64,000 bases of DNA from assembly GCF_000219215.1 (NCBI RefSeq), contig NC_015726.1:1736001-1800000 (forward strand). The letters run 5' to 3'. The notes under the pieces were generated by a model that saw nothing but the letters and a program-made list of their open reading frames with translations, was not told the DNA's origin and searched no databases. The stretch comes from Cupriavidus necator N-1 (lineage in GTDB: Bacteria; Pseudomonadota; Gammaproteobacteria; Burkholderiales; Burkholderiaceae). Made by a program: the position numbers and the translations under genes. This document shows positions 49,857 to 58,767 of this stretch, piece after piece (position 1 is the stretch's first letter; every line of letters begins with the position of its first letter).

Positions 49857-50207
49857 ATGCCCATCACCATCATTCCGCATTCCGCCTCTGGCAGCGACCT
49901 CACCGACGACGGCCCTGTCGGCAGACCGCTAAGCCAACCACCGTGCCATACCCGCAGCTTCGAGCTTGACCTGGAGGGCGCCGGACAAAACCGCACCGGC
50001 TTGTGGGAATGCACAGTCGGCTCCTACGAACGGCAAATCGCGGAAGCCGAAGTCATGCACATCCTTGCCGGTGAATGCCTGTTTACGCCGACGGGTGGCA
50101 CGCCGATCCGGATCAAGACCGGAGACACCCTGTTCTTCCCGGCCAACACGACCGGCATCTGGGAGATTGTGGAACCCTTGCGCAAGGTCTATGTGATCCT
50201 GCAGTGA
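49857..50207 (+). CDS. Single-domain cupin (DUF861/cupin_3)
   Basis: The 116-residue protein has one cupin fold with GLWECTVGSYERQIAEAEVMHILAGECLFTP and IRIKTGDTLFFPANTTGIWEI. This resembles the small cupin_3 proteins encoded beside DadA/PuuB-type oxidases, thought to bind or isomerise pathway intermediates. The ATG at 49857 was chosen since the conserved domain begins soon after; no strong ribosome site is seen. Confidence 0.78.
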   Translation: MPITIIPHSASGSDLTDDGPVGRPLSQPPCHTRSFELDLEGAGQNRTGLWECTVGSYERQIAEAEVMHILAGECLFTPTGGTPIRIKTGDTLFFPANTTGIWEIVEPLRKVYVILQ

Positions 50208-50320
50208 TCGGCACGCGAGCGGGGATCCGGCGTCTTTGAAAGTCACGGGGTCCCCGCATTCGCGCGGATGACGCAGGCATGACTGAACGGCATTGCACCG
50301 TGGCCAAGATCGTCACCGTC

Positions 50321-50340
50321 GTTCCCGCGCAGGCGGGAAC
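50321..50340. repeat. REP-like hairpin
   Basis: GTTCCCGC and GCGGGAAC form an 8-bp stem around GCAG. It belongs to the widespread CGTTCCCGC...GCGGGAAC class of dispersed repeats. A neighbouring imperfect palindrome (GGGGATCC...GGGGTCCCC) starts near 50221. This cluster separates two convergent genes and may also stop transcription. Confidence 0.6.
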
Positions 50341-50377
50341 CCGATGACTTTTACAGGCGCATCGCTGTCGGTGCGGG

Positions 50378-51544
50378 TCAGACTACTTCCTGCAGCACCT
50401 GCGCACGGGCAAAGCGCCCGATGGCATAGGGCTCAAGCGGAATCGAGGTATTTCCCGTGCCGATCAGCTCGGCCATGGTCTCGCCCACGCCGGGGCTGAT
50501 CGCGAAGCCTTCACCATTGAAGCCGAAGGCATAGTACAGGCCAGGCACCGTGGCGCTGGGGCCCATCACCGGCTGCCAGTCAGAGGTATAGCCTTCGATG
50601 CCGCTCCACACGCGAATCAGCTGCACATGCTCGAATGCCGGCACGAAGCGGCGCAGCTCGCGCAGCTGGCGCAGCACGTTATCAGGCTTCACATAGGCGC
50701 GAATGCGGTCGGTGTACGCCGGCCCCTTGAGGCCGCCGCCGAAGACGATGTTGCCGCGTGAGATCTGGCGGAAGTACAGGCTCTCATGCTCGATCGGCGT
50801 CGAAACGCCGATGGAGGGGCCGATGGCATAGGGCAGCGGCTCGGTCACGCCCATCTGTGGCCCGCGTGCATCCATCGGCACGCCCTCGCCGAACTGCTCG
50901 GCCATGCGATTGGACCAGGCGCCACAGGCCACCAGCATCTGCGGTGCGCGGAAGCGCCGGCCATCGGCGGTGTGGGCAACAAAGCCATTGGCGTCGCGCT
51001 CGACCTGCATCACCTCGGCGTGCTCGACGATCTGCGCGCCGGCGCGACGCGCGGCGCGCGCGAAGGCCGGGCCGGCCAGGCGCGGGTTGGCATGGCCGTC
51101 CTGCGGCGAGTACGATCCCGCGACCACGCCGGGCGCAAAGATGCCCCAGCGCCGGCGCAATTGCTCGGCCGTGAAAAGCTCCAGGTCCAGTCCGAGCGGC
51201 TTCACGTCGTGCGCATGTTGCTCGAGCACGGCGGCCTGCTGTTCGGTGTAGCACACGCGCAGGTGGCCGTACGGGACGAACTCGAGATCCTCGCCCAGCA
51301 GTTCCTTCACGCGGCCCCAGACGGCGCGCGCCCGGTTGGCCAGCGGCATCTGGTGCAGGGCGCGTCCCTGGCGGCGCACATTGCCGAAGTTGGTGCCGCT
51401 GGCCTGGCGCCCGACCAGCTCGCGTTCCAGCAGCACCACCGAGAGGCCCTGCTGGCGCAGGAAGAAGGCGGTGGTGGTGCCCATCAGGCCGCCACCGAGC
51501 ACCAGCACATCGGCGTCGTGCGTTTTGGTTGCCGTGCTGCTCAT
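50378..51544 (-). CDS. FAD-dependent oxidoreductase, HcnC/OoxB-like catalytic subunit
   Basis: The 388-residue protein binds FAD (DVLVLGGGLMGTTTAFFLRQQG, about 12-33) and has the DAO-family signature GRQASGTNFGNVRRQGR and the late RVWSGIEGYTSDWQPVMGP. It is the third gene of a minus-strand set whose subunits match HcnABC (hydrogen cyanide synthase) and opine oxidases in size and order. Its start overlaps the second gene's stop by four bases. The substrate may be an amino acid, D-hydroxyproline, glycine or an opine; sequence alone does not decide. Confidence 0.85.
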   Translation of the reverse strand: MSSTATKTHDADVLVLGGGLMGTTTAFFLRQQGLSVVLLERELVGRQASGTNFGNVRRQGRALHQMPLANRARAVWGRVKELLGEDLEFVPYGHLRVCYTEQQAAVLEQHAHDVKPLGLDLELFTAEQLRRRWGIFAPGVVAGSYSPQDGHANPRLAGPAFARAARRAGAQIVEHAEVMQVERDANGFVAHTADGRRFRAPQMLVACGAWSNRMAEQFGEGVPMDARGPQMGVTEPLPYAIGPSIGVSTPIEHESLYFRQISRGNIVFGGGLKGPAYTDRIRAYVKPDNVLRQLRELRRFVPAFEHVQLIRVWSGIEGYTSDWQPVMGPSATVPGLYYAFGFNGEGFAISPGVGETMAELIGTGNTSIPLEPYAIGRFARAQVLQEVV

Positions 51545-52941
51545 GCCTTCACCTCGTGTGTATTCATCATCAGTGGCTTGACCGGTGCCTGCGAGCGCAG
51601 GCGACCGACTTGTTCGACCGGAACGCCGCAGGCCTGCGCCACGATCTCGGCCGCGGCATGGCCGCAGAAGCGGCCCTGGCAGCGGCCCATGCCGACGCGG
51701 CTGAAGGCCTTGGCGCGATTGACTTCCTGGCTGTCCAGCTCTGTCACGCAGCGCCGCAGTTCGCCCACCGTCACGGCCTCGCAGCGGCATACCACCGCGG
51801 TATCTGGCAGTGCGGCGGCCTGTGTATGCGGCCACGGAAAGGCCCGCGCCAGCCCTTGGCGGAAGCGGTCCATCTGGTCGAGGGTGCGGCGCAGCGCGGC
51901 CGATTCCGCGGCGTATTGCGTGCCGCCCCGCTCATGCCCCAGGTCGGCCAGAGCGGCCAGCGCCGCAAGCCGCCCCGCGGCCTCGGCGCCATCGGCGCCG
52001 AGGATGCGCGCGCCGTCTCCGGCCAGGTAGACGCCGCGCGTGCTGCTGCGGCCGTCCAAGTCGATGCGCGGCAGCCACTGGCGGCTCACGGGTTCAAAGG
52101 CGAACTCGCAGCGCGCCAGGTCGGCTAGTTGCGTCTCGGCGCGCAGGTGCCAGCCCAGCCCTACGGCGTCGCATTCGAAGCGCTGCTCGCGTCCGCGCGC
52201 ATCGCGCACGGTCACGCCCCGCACGCCAAGGCGGTCATCGCCGTCGATGGCCAGCGGGGTCACGCCCTGCAGCACCGGTACGCCGGCATGCTTGAGGCCG
52301 CGGATCAGTCCGAGCCCGCGCAGCGCCAGCCGGGGGCGCGCCAGCAGGCCGGTGATGGCACCCCAGGATTTATTCGCGGGGGAGGTGTCGAGTACTGCCG
52401 CCACGCGCGCGCCGGCCTGCACGTACTGCGAGGCCACCAGGTAGAGCAGCGGCCCGCTGCCGAGGAAGACGACCTGCGCGCCGATGGCGCAGGCCTGTGC
52501 CTTGAGCGCGATCTGCGAAGCGCCCAGGCTGTAGCAGCCGGCGCGGTGCCAGCCGGGCACCGGCATCAGCCGGTCGGTCGCGCCGGAGCAAACCAGCAGT
52601 GCGTCGAAGGGCAGCGTCTGCGGTTCGTCCCCGCACACGACGTGCAGCTCGCCCTCGGTCAGGTTCCACGCCAGCGTGTTCGGGCGGTAGTCGATCCGTG
52701 CGCGCAGGGCGTCGAAATCGCGGTGGAGCGCCTGGGCCTTGTCGGCCTCGCTGCCATAGAGCTTGGCGTAGGAGCGCTTGAAGCCCTCGGGCTGGCGGCG
52801 GTAGATCTGGCCGCCGTCGCGCCGGCCTTCATCGACCACGGTCGGGCGCAGCCCGGCCTGCACCAGTGCCTGGGCCGCGCGTACGCCGGCGGGGCCGGTG
52901 CCGACCACGACGATGCGGGGCAATACTGACTGCGTGCTCAT
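51541..52941 (-). CDS. FAD/Fe-S oxidoreductase, HcnB/OoxA-like subunit
   Basis: The 466-residue protein has a first dinucleotide-binding site (IVVVGTGPAGVRAAQALVQAG), a second one (QVVFLGSGPLLYLVASQ) and a C-terminal BFD-like [2Fe-2S] domain with four cysteines (VCRCEAVTV and GRCQGRFCG). This is the HcnB/opine-oxidase subunit A architecture and length. It passes electrons from the catalytic flavoprotein toward the small ferredoxin-like subunit or the respiratory chain. Starts and stops overlap both neighbours by four bases. Confidence 0.88.
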   Translation of the reverse strand: MSTQSVLPRIVVVGTGPAGVRAAQALVQAGLRPTVVDEGRRDGGQIYRRQPEGFKRSYAKLYGSEADKAQALHRDFDALRARIDYRPNTLAWNLTEGELHVVCGDEPQTLPFDALLVCSGATDRLMPVPGWHRAGCYSLGASQIALKAQACAIGAQVVFLGSGPLLYLVASQYVQAGARVAAVLDTSPANKSWGAITGLLARPRLALRGLGLIRGLKHAGVPVLQGVTPLAIDGDDRLGVRGVTVRDARGREQRFECDAVGLGWHLRAETQLADLARCEFAFEPVSRQWLPRIDLDGRSSTRGVYLAGDGARILGADGAEAAGRLAALAALADLGHERGGTQYAAESAALRRTLDQMDRFRQGLARAFPWPHTQAAALPDTAVVCRCEAVTVGELRRCVTELDSQEVNRAKAFSRVGMGRCQGRFCGHAAAEIVAQACGVPVEQVGRLRSQAPVKPLMMNTHEVKA

Positions 52942-53312
52942 GCGGCGGCTCCTTGCGCGTGGCGCGCGAGCGATTCCTGCAGGTCTGGTGTCGCGGGCCA
53001 GTGGTGCGCGGGCGGTCGGGTCAGCACTTCCATGCCGGCCTCGGCAGGCGTGGAACAGGCGCGCAGGCGCTCGCCGGCGGGCGTCCATACCCAGCAGTCC
53101 TGGCAGGCGCCCATCATGCAGAACCCAGCTCTCGGGCCGTCGCCGAATTCGCTGTCGCGCACGCGCCGGCCATTCAGCAGCAGCGCGACCAGAAGGGTGT
53201 CGCCCGCCAGTGCGGTGGCACTATGGCCATCGATCCGCAGCATGATGGTGGGGCGGTCGGATTCTGCCAGCCGCATGAATCGCGCAGGCAGTGAAGGAGC
53301 GTTGTCGGGCAT
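52938..53312 (-). CDS. Ferredoxin-like [2Fe-2S] subunit, HcnA/OoxC-like
   Basis: The 124-residue protein has the plant-type [2Fe-2S] cysteine pattern Cys65, Cys70, Cys73 (GFCMMGACQDC) and Cys86 (RACST). It corresponds to HcnA and to the small subunit of opine and amine dehydrogenase complexes. It is the first of three overlapping genes and lies 51 bp after the aminotransferase gene, which is probably in the same operon. Confidence 0.87.
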   Translation of the reverse strand: MPDNAPSLPARFMRLAESDRPTIMLRIDGHSATALAGDTLLVALLLNGRRVRDSEFGDGPRAGFCMMGACQDCWVWTPAGERLRACSTPAEAGMEVLTRPPAHHWPATPDLQESLARHAQGAAA

Positions 53313-53363
53313 GGGGCGGCGGCTCGGCTTTGGTTTGGAAACAATGGTCTGACTGCTGCTGTC

Positions 53364-54767
53364 TCAGCTCGCAAGTGCGGCACGCACGTCAGGCAAGGCG
53401 AGCACGTCGTCGAGCGTCTTCTTCAGGCGCGCGAACATCAGCTCGAATTCGTCTTCGGTGTACGTCAGCGCCGGGGCAAAGCCGAGGATATTGTCGCCGA
53501 AGGCGCGGAACACGACGCCGTTGCGGTAGGCGGTCGCGGCAATGCGATCGGACAGGCCCAGCGTTGCGTCGAAGCCGCGCTTGCTGGCCTTGTCGCTGAC
53601 CAGCTCCAGCGCGCCCAGCAGGCCGCGATGGCGCGAGTCGCCCACCAGCGGATGGCTGCGCAGCGCATCCAGCCCGGCTGCGAAGGTGGCCGCGCGACGC
53701 TGTCCGTTGGCCAGAATTCCGCCTTCCTCATACAGGCGCAGGACCTCCAGCGCGACTGCCGCACTGACGGGGTGAGCCGAATACGTGGCGCCGTGGCCGA
53801 TGGGCGCCGCGCCGGGGGCGCCGTCGGCGATGCCGGCATAGACCTGGTCGGAGATCACCGTCGCGCCCATCGGGACGTAGCCGGCGGTAAGGCCCTTGGC
53901 CAGCGTCATGATGTCCGGGTCGACGTTTTCGGCTTCGCAGGCAAACATCGGGCCGGTGCGGCCGAAACCGGTGATGACCTCGTCGACGACAAAGAGGATG
54001 TCCAGCTCGCGCGCGGCGTCGCGCATGGCCTTGAGCCAGCCCTTGGGCGGCACGATCACGCCGCCCGAGCCCTGGATCGGTTCGCAAAAGAACGCGGCCA
54101 CATTGTCCGCGCCCAGCTCGGCCACTTTTGCACGCAGTGCCGCCACCGAGGCGGCGATGATGCTTTGCGCATCGGTGGGATCGGCAGCGCGGTAGGGATT
54201 GGGCGAGGGGATGTAGTGCTGCGTCGGCAGCGGCAGGTCAAAGCCGCGGTGGAACGCGGGCAGGGCAGTGAGACCCGCGCCGGTCGACGAGGAACCGTGA
54301 TAACCGCGCTCCAGCGAGATAAAGTGCTTTTTCGACGGGCGTCCGGTTGCGTTGAAGTACTGCGTGATGAAACGCACGGCCGTATCGACTGCCTCGGAGC
54401 CGCCGAGCGTGAGATACACGTGATTCAGCGAGCGGGGCGTGATCTGCACCAGCTTGTCGGCGAGGCGGATCGCCGGCTCGCTGCTGAAATGAAAGTAGCC
54501 GGTGGCGTAGGGCAGGCGGCGCATCTGCTCGGCAGCGGCCTGCACCACACTCTCCTGGCCGTAGCCGACGTTGACGCACCACAAGCCGGCGAAGGCGTCG
54601 AGCACTTCGTGGCCGGTGGCGTCGGTCAGCCACGCGCCGCGGCCCGACGACAGCACGGTGGGGCCGCGCTGCTCGTGCGCGCGCCAGGACGACACAGGGT
54701 GGATCAGGTGTGCGCGATCGGCGGCATCAAGCGCGGCGAGCTGTGGCAAGTCGGTGAGTTGGGTCAT
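53364..54767 (-). CDS. Class III PLP aminotransferase, omega-amino type
   Basis: The 467-residue enzyme shows class III features: GLWCVNVGYG, YFHFSSEPAIRLADKL, LTLGGSEAVDTAVRF, YHGSSSTGAGLT, VDEVITGFGRTG and the PLP lysine in TLAKGLTAGYVPMGA. It is closest to putrescine/polyamine:pyruvate aminotransferases such as SpuC. It would transfer an amino group from an omega-amino compound to pyruvate or 2-oxoglutarate. It leads the minus-strand operon with the three HcnABC-like subunits. Confidence 0.9.
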   Translation of the reverse strand: MTQLTDLPQLAALDAADRAHLIHPVSSWRAHEQRGPTVLSSGRGAWLTDATGHEVLDAFAGLWCVNVGYGQESVVQAAAEQMRRLPYATGYFHFSSEPAIRLADKLVQITPRSLNHVYLTLGGSEAVDTAVRFITQYFNATGRPSKKHFISLERGYHGSSSTGAGLTALPAFHRGFDLPLPTQHYIPSPNPYRAADPTDAQSIIAASVAALRAKVAELGADNVAAFFCEPIQGSGGVIVPPKGWLKAMRDAARELDILFVVDEVITGFGRTGPMFACEAENVDPDIMTLAKGLTAGYVPMGATVISDQVYAGIADGAPGAAPIGHGATYSAHPVSAAVALEVLRLYEEGGILANGQRRAATFAAGLDALRSHPLVGDSRHRGLLGALELVSDKASKRGFDATLGLSDRIAATAYRNGVVFRAFGDNILGFAPALTYTEDEFELMFARLKKTLDDVLALPDVRAALAS

Positions 54768-54961
54768 GGGAGGGTCCGTTCGCGTCCGTCATTTGCGTCT
54801 AATCATGCGCCAGCACTACCGGCCTGGCCTTTGCATGAAGCTTAGGGCCGGTGGCACATGGCGTGGTGCTGCATTGAGGGGGCTGAACGAAGTACGCTGC
54901 TGTTATGCGGGCCGTGGCAGCAGATTGTTTGGCAGTGCGCTTTCCGCGGCCTGGCACATCT

Positions 54962-55849
54962 TCAGCCTGTGGCCTGGGTGACCAGCGCGAACAGCGCCGC
55001 CGCGCCCGGCCGTGTGGCCGGCGGCGCACCTCGCACCATGGTCGTGGGCACATCCACGCGTGGCAGGCCTATGCTCTGCAGCCATTCGCCCAGCCCGCTG
55101 GCTCCGTCGATGTCGATGCGCGTGAAGTTGCCCGCATTCAGGCCGGCCAGGTACGCGATCAGCGCCTTGGCGCCATTGGCGCCGGGCGCTACCACGGGAC
55201 CGATGGCATGGCCGCGCCCGAAGCGGCGCAGCATGGCGAAGCCGCGCGGCTCGCCCTCGAAGTCCAGCACCACGCAGGCCTCGGCGCTGGCCAGCAGGTC
55301 GTCGACCAACGCCTTGCGCGGCATGCCGCGTGCCTGCGCGTCGAGCCGGTGCAGCGCGGCGGCCTCGTTGTGGCCAGCGGGGCGCAGGCGCCAGCCGTCG
55401 GGCAGGGCGATCAACGGGGCAGGCTGGGCCGCGCCCTGGTGCTGGCAGACCTCGCCGGTGCGCGCAAAGCCCAGGCGCTCATACAGGCCGCGGCCATCGG
55501 CCGTGGCGTGCAGCAGCACGGTGCAGTCGTCCAGGCCTTCAAGCAGCGCGCGCATCAGCCGGTAGCCGATGCGCCGGCCCTGGCACGCCGGCGTGACGAT
55601 CACCATGCCGATGGTGGCGTGGTGCTTGCCCCAGCGCCAGTGCAGGGCAGTGGCGACGAGCTGGCCATCGAGTTCGGCCACGATGCCCTCGGCGTGCGCG
55701 AACATCTGCTCCCAGTCGGTCAGGCGATGGGGCCAGCGCTGTTCCTGCGACAGGGCGTGGGCCCGCGTCAGGTCGTCGGCAGTCATCGGGCGCAGCACCA
55801 CGCCGTCGTCGGCGATGGTGTCCTGGGCATGGGGAAGCGGGGCAAACAT
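54962..55849 (-). CDS. GNAT acetyltransferase, double-domain (copy 2)
   Basis: The 295-residue protein parallels the one at 46742: GNAT core TPACQGRRIGYRLMRALLEGL and LYERLGFARTG, then a second domain with FAMLRRFGRGHAIGPVVAPG. The shared RRFGRG-AIGPVV segment shows common descent. GAGGA lies before the ATG at 55849, chosen over a start 18 codons earlier. It is divergent from the second solute-binding protein, and the 94-bp element lies between them. Confidence 0.84.
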   Translation of the reverse strand: MFAPLPHAQDTIADDGVVLRPMTADDLTRAHALSQEQRWPHRLTDWEQMFAHAEGIVAELDGQLVATALHWRWGKHHATIGMVIVTPACQGRRIGYRLMRALLEGLDDCTVLLHATADGRGLYERLGFARTGEVCQHQGAAQPAPLIALPDGWRLRPAGHNEAAALHRLDAQARGMPRKALVDDLLASAEACVVLDFEGEPRGFAMLRRFGRGHAIGPVVAPGANGAKALIAYLAGLNAGNFTRIDIDGASGLGEWLQSIGLPRVDVPTTMVRGAPPATRPGAAALFALVTQATG

Positions 55850-55944
55850 GGGCGATGTCCTCGTCGCGGAAAGGTTGGCACCGGCATTTATCTTGGACGA
55901 CAACGGGCGGTCGGGCCAGAACGAGTTGGGGTTTATCCGAAACT

Positions 55945-56038
55945 TGCAAGATTCGTCTGCGGGAGGTGCTGGTTTTGCAATTCAATGCGGTAGCGCAGGC
56001 AGCAACAGGGACAAATGCTGAGCCATCTTGACTAGCAT
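55945..56038 (+). promoter_or_regulatory. 94-bp conserved upstream element, copy B
   Basis: It aligns without gaps to 31449-31542. The inverted repeat ATGCT...AGCAT is at 56015-56038. It lies 80 bp before the solute-binding gene and 95 bp before the divergent GNAT gene, so it could serve either or both. Confidence 0.65.
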
Positions 56039-56118
56039 GAATGACCTGCAGTCACTCGCGGTGCGTTGTGACAAGTCCGCGCCTGCCGGCCTTTCCAGAC
56101 AAAACCAGGAGCACTTCG

Positions 56119-57738
56119 ATGAGCGAAAGCCGTAAAGAGTTCGAGAACCTTGTCGGCCCCGGCGAAAGCCTTCGTGTGATGGGTCTGCTCAAGCGTGGCG
56201 CCACGCGGCGTGACGTGCTGGCGATGCTGCTGGCGGGCGGCATGCAGGCCACGCTGGCCGGCAGCCTGGCCGGCGTGGCCGTCAAGGCCCATGCGCAGAC
56301 GCCCAAGCGTGGCGGACATATTCGCGTGGCGGCCATCACGGCGGCAGCTTCCGATACGCTGGATCCGTCCAAGCAGTCGAACCAGAATGACTACGTGCGC
56401 TGCAGCATGGTGTACAACGGCCTGACCTCGCTCGATGGCAGCCTGACGCCGCGGCCGGCGCTGGCCGAGTCGTTCAACACCACCGATGCCAAGACCTGGG
56501 TCTTCACGCTGCGCAAGGGCGTGACCTTTCACGACGGCAAGGCATTGTCCCCGGCCGACGTGGTGTATTCGATCATGCGCCACAAGGACCCCGCCACCGC
56601 TTCGAAGGCCAAGGTGCTGGCCGAGCAGATCGAGAGCGTGAAAGCCACTGGCCCGAATGAGGTCACGGTGGTGCTGACCAGCCCCAATGCCGACCTGCCG
56701 GTGATCCTAGGCACCTTCCACTTCCTCATCGTCAAGGACGGCACCACCGACTTCAACGCGGGCATCGGTACCGGTCCCTACAAGATCAAGGAGTTCAGGC
56801 CGGGCGTGCGCACGGTGGTGGTGCGCAACGATGCGTACTGGAGGCAGGGACGGCCTTACCTGGACGAGATCGAGTTTGTCGGTATCGGCGACGAGGGCGC
56901 ACGCGTCAACGCGCTGCTGTCGGGCGGGATGGACCTGGTGGCCTCTGTCAACCCGCGCTCCGTGGCCCGCATCAAGGGTACGCCGGGCTTCGGCATCCTC
57001 GTCACGCAATCGGGTCAGTACACAGACCTGGTCATGCGCAAGGATGCGGGTCCTGGCATGAACCCGGACTTTGTGATGGGGATGAAGTACCTGCAGGACC
57101 GCGCGCAGATGAAGAAGGCGATCGCGCTCGACTATGCGGTGCTCGGCAACGACCAGCCCATCGACCCCACCAACCGCTTCTTTTTCAAGGGCCTGCCGCA
57201 ACGCGCTTTCGACCTCGACAAGGCTAAATACCATCTGCGCAAGTCCGGCGTGACAGGCAAGGTGCCGGTGGTGACCTCGCCGGCTGCCCTGTATTCGGTC
57301 GAGATGGCGACCGTGATGCAGCAGACTGCGCAGCGTGTGGGCCTGGAACTCGACATCAAGCGCATGCCTGCCGACGGCTACTGGTCGAACCACTGGCTCA
57401 ACAGCCCGGTGGGCTTCGGCAACGTCAACCCGCGCCCCAGCGCCGATACCATCCTCACGCAGTTCTTCAAGTCCGATGCGCCGTGGAACGAATCGCGCTG
57501 GAAGAATCCCAAGTTCGACCAACTGCTGCTGGCGGCGCGGGCCGAAACCGATACCGCCAAACGTGCGCAGATGTATGCCGATATGCAGTCCATGATCCAT
57601 GCTGACGCGGGCATCGGTATCCCGTTGTTCCTGGCCAGCCTCGACGGACATTCATCGAAGCTCAAGGGATTGTCGCCGATCCCGCTGGGTGGGCTGATGG
57701 GTTATTCGTTTGCGGAGCATGTCTGGCTTGATGCCTGA
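56119..57738 (+). CDS. ABC transporter solute-binding protein, family 5 (copy 2)
   Basis: The 539-residue protein is nearly the same as the one at 35353, including the Tat-like T-R-R-D-V-L leader and the ending GGLMGYSFAEHVWLDA. Differences are clustered, for example around residues 57-75, 230-265 and 300-400, while other blocks are identical in DNA. AGGAG eight bases before ATG 56119 fixes the start. No permease or ATPase gene adjoins it, so it probably shares the transporter at 37355-40861 and may widen its ligand range. Confidence 0.92.
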   Translation: MSESRKEFENLVGPGESLRVMGLLKRGATRRDVLAMLLAGGMQATLAGSLAGVAVKAHAQTPKRGGHIRVAAITAAASDTLDPSKQSNQNDYVRCSMVYNGLTSLDGSLTPRPALAESFNTTDAKTWVFTLRKGVTFHDGKALSPADVVYSIMRHKDPATASKAKVLAEQIESVKATGPNEVTVVLTSPNADLPVILGTFHFLIVKDGTTDFNAGIGTGPYKIKEFRPGVRTVVVRNDAYWRQGRPYLDEIEFVGIGDEGARVNALLSGGMDLVASVNPRSVARIKGTPGFGILVTQSGQYTDLVMRKDAGPGMNPDFVMGMKYLQDRAQMKKAIALDYAVLGNDQPIDPTNRFFFKGLPQRAFDLDKAKYHLRKSGVTGKVPVVTSPAALYSVEMATVMQQTAQRVGLELDIKRMPADGYWSNHWLNSPVGFGNVNPRPSADTILTQFFKSDAPWNESRWKNPKFDQLLLAARAETDTAKRAQMYADMQSMIHADAGIGIPLFLASLDGHSSKLKGLSPIPLGGLMGYSFAEHVWLDA

Positions 57739-57799
57739 CGGGGCGGGCGGCCTTTTTGCGCAAGGTTTCCGCCTGCGCCCCTGCGCGGTTGAGCCAGGC

Positions 57800-58588
57800 T
57801 TATTTGCCGAGCCACTTGGCCGCATGCACCTGGTAGTCACCGCCTGCCCTGGCCAGGTGCAGCCATTGGTCGACAAAGCCCTTGAAAACGGTGTCCCCGT
57901 TGGGCAGCAGGAAGGCCATCTCCGCATATTGCAGCGGATGCTCGGGATTGATGGCGCAAAGCTCCGGATGAATCCGGCTTTGCGCCACCGCCTCCGCCGC
58001 CTCGGTGACAAAGACATCGGCGCGGCCGGCGATCAGTTCGTCGAAGATGGTGAGGTTGTCGCGGTGAACGGTGAGCTGGGCACGTTGCAGCCGCGTCTTG
58101 GCAAAGCGCTCGTTGCTGCCGCCGGGATTGGCGATGACGCGCACCTCCGGCCGGTTGATGGCCTCGACGCTCTGGTACTTTGCCGCATTCTCGCAGCGCG
58201 CGATCGGCGTCTTGCCGTTGACCATGTAGGGCGCGCTGAAGAATGCGAGCTTCTGGCGCTCCAGCGTGACCGAGATGCCGCCGGCCGCAATATCGCATTT
58301 GCCCGCGACAAAGTCGGGCATCAGGTTCGCCCAGGTGGTCTTGACGAATTGCGGCTTCGCGCCGAGCGCCGTCGCCAGCGAGCCCATCAGGTCCACATCC
58401 AGTCCCTCGAAACTCCCGTCCGGGCGCTGGAAGCTGAAAGGCTTGTAGTCACCTGGCGTACACACGCGCAGGGTGCCGCTCTGGGCGACCCGGTTCAGGG
58501 CAGACGGGGCTGACGTTACCGCGGACACCGTTTGTGCCGCGGCCACGGACGACAGCAGCGCGAAGACTGGCGCAATCAGGAATTTCAC
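57800..58588 (-). CDS. PheC-like periplasmic cyclohexadienyl dehydratase/SBP family 3 protein (GTG start)
   Basis: The 262-residue protein has a signal peptide (about 1-19) and the family 3 binding-protein fold. It closely follows the pattern of cyclohexadienyl dehydratase PheC: GTLRVCTPGDYKPFSF, FEGLDVDLMGSLATALGAK, TWANLMPDF, DIAAGGISVTLERQ, NGKTPIARC, NPGGSNE and TEAAEAVAQSRIHPELCAI. PheC turns prephenate or arogenate into phenylpyruvate or phenylalanine. The start is a GTG at 58588 with GGAG eight bases upstream. If not enzymatic, it is an amino-acid-binding protein without a partner permease here. Confidence 0.72.
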   Translation of the reverse strand: MKFLIAPVFALLSSVAAAQTVSAVTSAPSALNRVAQSGTLRVCTPGDYKPFSFQRPDGSFEGLDVDLMGSLATALGAKPQFVKTTWANLMPDFVAGKCDIAAGGISVTLERQKLAFFSAPYMVNGKTPIARCENAAKYQSVEAINRPEVRVIANPGGSNERFAKTRLQRAQLTVHRDNLTIFDELIAGRADVFVTEAAEAVAQSRIHPELCAINPEHPLQYAEMAFLLPNGDTVFKGFVDQWLHLARAGGDYQVHAAKWLGK

Positions 58589-58685
58589 GTGTTGGCTCCA
58601 AGGCGAGGATTCGAAACGGCGGCTCCCGATGGCGCCGCCACGGCCACGCTCGCTATCACGGCAGCACTCGTTGGAAAGCCGGACA

Positions 58686-58712
58686 GGGGCGCCTCCGGTC
58701 CGGAGGCGCCCC
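58686..58712. terminator. Perfect 13-bp hairpin between pheC-like gene and gabT
   Basis: GGGGCGCCTCCGG and CCGGAGGCGCCCC pair around a single T. No clear U-tract follows, but position and strength suggest it ends the gabT transcript on the minus strand. Confidence 0.6.
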
Positions 58713-58767
58713 AATCATACTGCGGCCGGGCCGCGTACCGTAGGCCTGACCCGGTGAACCCTGCGCG

